A stretch of DNA of 31,307 nt. Source: Planctomycetota bacterium (GTDB lineage Bacteria; Planctomycetota; PUPC01; DSUN01). Positions 29,298 through 31,307 of the stretch are shown one piece after another. The stretch lies in contig DAOOIT010000065.1 of assembly GCA_035384565.1 (NCBI GenBank), forward strand, positions 1 through 31,307, in the 5' to 3' direction. The first letter of the stretch is position 1, and each line of letters opens with the position of its first letter. Made by a program: the position numbers and the translations under genes. Under the pieces are notes generated by a model. That model did no database searches and was not told the origin of the DNA. It worked only from the letters and a program-made list of their open reading frames with translations.

Positions 29298-31256
29298 ATG
29301 CGCCTCGCGCTCGCCCTGGTGCTTGCATGCCTCCCCTGCCTCGCGGCCGCAGGCGAGGCGCTGCCGGATTTCCCCCAGGCTCTGCGCCGCGGGCGGCCCG
29401 TCGAGCGTATCGAGGATGCCGCCGTCTACACGATCAACGAGTTCATCGAATCGGGCTACGGCCTCGACCTGGCCCGGAAGGTGGGCTCGGACGTGCTGAT
29501 TCGCGCGTGGTTCAAGTGGCGCAACGCGCCCGACTTCGCGAAGCTGGCGCCCCTGGTGCCGCAGGCCCATGCCCTGGGCGCCCTCTTCGGGGGCGGCATC
29601 ACGTGCAGCGCCCTCTACGACGGCGAGAACGGCCTCACCCGCGAGCAACTGCTGGACATGGCCACCCGCGGCCCCGATGGCGCGCTGGTGGACGCCTGGG
29701 GCACCCCCGGCTGCCGGCACGGCTCGCTCTCCAGCCCCGCCTACCTCGACTACCTGCTCTCGTGGTGCCGCCAGCAGATTGACGCGGGCGTGGACTACCT
29801 GTTCATGGACGAGATCAACGCGGCCCTCCAAGCCAACGAGGGCTTCGACGACCATTCGATCCGCGATTTCCGCGAGTTCCTCCGCCGCCGCTTCCCCGAC
29901 GGCAAGGGCTGGCGTGCGCCCATGCCGCTCGAGACATTCGACTACCGCGCCTACCTGAAGGCCCGGGGCCTCGCCGAAAGGCCGCACGCGCCCCGCAACC
30001 CGCTCGCGTCCGAATGGCACGCCTTCCGCCGCGAGCGCGACGACCGCGCCTGGAGACAGCTCTCCGACGCCATCCGCGCCTATGCCGCCTCGAAGGGCCG
30101 CCGCGTGCTGCTGAGCGCCAACGGCATCGCCCCTTACGTGGACCTCCAGGTGCTCGGCGTGTGGGGCCTCTGGCGCGTGAAGGACGGCGCCATTGACCTC
30201 TCGGAGAGCCAACTCGACGAGTGGGCCGCCACCGTGGCCAATGGCCACGCGCTCGCCCGGCGCCGCGTGCCCGTGGTCTTCTTCCACGACTGGGGCTTCG
30301 GCGGCTTCCCCTGGCTCAAGGTGCCGCCCGCCGACCGCCGCCTCTGGATGCGCGTGCGCGGGGCCGAGATCTACGCTGCCGGCGCCTTCTTCGCCTTCCC
30401 CGTCCACGGCCCCTTCGGCCAGGACGCCCTCCGCGACGGCACCCTGGCCGAGATCGCCCGCCAGTCGGCCTTCTACCAGCGGCATCGCCGCCTGTACCTG
30501 GACGGGCGCGTGCTGGGCTTCGAGCCGCTGGAGACGCCCGAGCCGCTCCTCAGCCTCGCTCTCTGGCGCTGCGACCAGCCCCCTGCCCTGCTCCTCCACG
30601 TCATCAACCGCGACGCAGCGGACGGCGAGCCCAGGGCCCGCCGCAACGTCACGGTGAGAATCCCCAACTGCCCCGAGCCGAGGGCCGTCCGCATCGTGTC
30701 GCCCGACTGGGAGGGGGAGAAGCCGGGCAAGGCTTCGAGGGACGGCTCGGCCCTCTGCGTGGTGCTCCCCGAGTTGCAGGCCTATGCCGTGGCGATGCTC
30801 GACTATGAGGCCGTGCCCAGCCTCAGGCTCTTCAGCCCTCGCATCGTGCCCTCGCTCGCCTGGGCCAGGCCCGAGGAGAACGAATTCGTGGTCGGCAAGG
30901 ACGGCGCGATCCCCAACGCCTGGGCGCTCAACGGCTTTCTCCAGGGCAACCTGCACCCCGACCTGCGGAATCCGCCGACCTTCGTCGTGCACATGCCGCG
31001 CGGCGGCGCCTTGCGGGTGCACGTGCGCGCCGTGGCCACCCTGGGCGCGAGGCTCGAGTGCCTGGTGGACGGCCAACTCGTCAAGGCGGTGGACCTGCCC
31101 GACCGCGACGGAAAGGACGATGGTTCGGCCCGCGAGTATGACGAGACCCTGGAGTTCCCCATCCCGCCCGGGCGCCATCGCGTGAGCCTGCGCAACACGG
31201 GCGGCGACTGGGCCGTCGTGGCGTGGTATGCCTTCGTCGGCGATCTGGCCGACTAG
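29298..31256 (+). CDS. Secreted TIM-barrel glycosidase-like protein with C-terminal carbohydrate-binding-like domain
   Basis: The protein has 652 residues. ATG 29298 has GGAG 8 nt upstream and begins a signal peptide (LALALVLACLPCLAAAG). Residues about 30-380 read like a glycoside hydrolase TIM barrel: IRAWFKWRNAPDF, GALFGGGITCSALYDG, GVDYLFMDEINAALQANEGFDDHSIRDFREFLRRRF and GRRVLLSANGIAPYVDL. The D/E pair in FMDEIN at a strand end is a catalytic candidate. Residues about 420-510 form a beta domain common after such barrels (LLHVINRD..., AYAVAMLDYE). Residues about 540-652 resemble a CBM6/malectin-type beta sandwich (GGALRVHVRAVATLGARLECLVDG, PPGRHRVSLRNTGGDW). The specific GH family is not assigned. 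It is the last gene in the window. Confidence 0.82.
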   Translation: MRLALALVLACLPCLAAAGEALPDFPQALRRGRPVERIEDAAVYTINEFIESGYGLDLARKVGSDVLIRAWFKWRNAPDFAKLAPLVPQAHALGALFGGGITCSALYDGENGLTREQLLDMATRGPDGALVDAWGTPGCRHGSLSSPAYLDYLLSWCRQQIDAGVDYLFMDEINAALQANEGFDDHSIRDFREFLRRRFPDGKGWRAPMPLETFDYRAYLKARGLAERPHAPRNPLASEWHAFRRERDDRAWRQLSDAIRAYAASKGRRVLLSANGIAPYVDLQVLGVWGLWRVKDGAIDLSESQLDEWAATVANGHALARRRVPVVFFHDWGFGGFPWLKVPPADRRLWMRVRGAEIYAAGAFFAFPVHGPFGQDALRDGTLAEIARQSAFYQRHRRLYLDGRVLGFEPLETPEPLLSLALWRCDQPPALLLHVINRDAADGEPRARRNVTVRIPNCPEPRAVRIVSPDWEGEKPGKASRDGSALCVVLPELQAYAVAMLDYEAVPSLRLFSPRIVPSLAWARPEENEFVVGKDGAIPNAWALNGFLQGNLHPDLRNPPTFVVHMPRGGALRVHVRAVATLGARLECLVDGQLVKAVDLPDRDGKDDGSAREYDETLEFPIPPGRHRVSLRNTGGDWAVVAWYAFVGDLAD

Positions 31257-31307
31257 GAGCCTGTCCAGGAATCCCCGTGGGCTGCGTTGCCGGCGCCAGC
31301 GGGGCGG
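31257..31307. other. Start of an unexplained element at the right edge
   Basis: The 51 bp after the last gene read gagcctgtccaggaatccc followed by cgtgggctgcgttgccgg. They share CC..GTGGGCT with the centre of the 20873-20920 palindrome. This may be one arm of a related repeat cut by the window edge. Too short to be sure. Confidence 0.2.

Overview
This GC-rich window (roughly two thirds G+C by eye) looks like chromosome from an uncultured bacterium, most likely of the Planctomycetota/PVC group. That placement is an inference. It rests on many secreted multi-domain carbohydrate-active proteins, a pyruvoyl-type arginine decarboxylase, a bacterial topoisomerase VI pair, a class II photolyase, a membrane protein joining zinc ribbons to HEAT repeats, and frequent GTG/TTG starts with clear Shine-Dalgarno sites. 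No rRNA, tRNA, CRISPR array or complete insertion sequence was seen.

Layout. Positions 1-118 (minus) hold the tail of a broken DDE integrase/transposase. Positions 308-6019 (plus) form a tight run: an exported LpoB/CsgG-like protein with a carbohydrate-binding-like domain, TadB, TadC, an M20 metallopeptidase and an MFS transporter. Positions 15185-6023 (minus) carry a 1307-residue CBM9-type secreted protein. A separately promoted operon follows: arginine decarboxylase, agmatinase, a secreted (alpha/alpha)6 glycosidase-like protein, a SecD-head lipoprotein and a sugar-phosphate isomerase-like TIM barrel. Positions 15311-18083 hold a DUF523-DUF1722 protein (plus) that converges on a photolyase/PPOX pair (minus). 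Positions 18169-19979 (plus) hold a frameshifted GH1 beta-glucosidase and an ICMT-like membrane methyltransferase. Positions 20041-21453 hold an ankyrin lipoprotein and a small membrane protein, divergently transcribed. Positions 24709-21450 (minus) are a topoisomerase VI operon (B, A, small conserved protein). Positions 24945-31256 (plus) hold the zinc-ribbon/HEAT protein, an Ig-like adhesin-type protein and a secreted glycosidase-like protein.

How genes work together. Arginine decarboxylase plus agmatinase gives arginine to agmatine to putrescine plus urea. The secreted glycosidase-like proteins, beta-glucosidase, MFS transporter and TIM-barrel isomerase fit scavenging of plant- or algal-type polysaccharide.

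The most unusual layer is the repeat content. A roughly 26-bp palindromic element occurs four times in one orientation; two copies lie inside unrelated genes, where both are translated in the same frame as VGGASLPR. Three operon junctions carry inverted tandem-repeat hairpins of the same design but unrelated sequence, with unit lengths of 7, 8 and 9 bp. Further palindromes sit inside the M20 peptidase and glycosidase genes and against the ribosome-binding site of the ankyrin gene.
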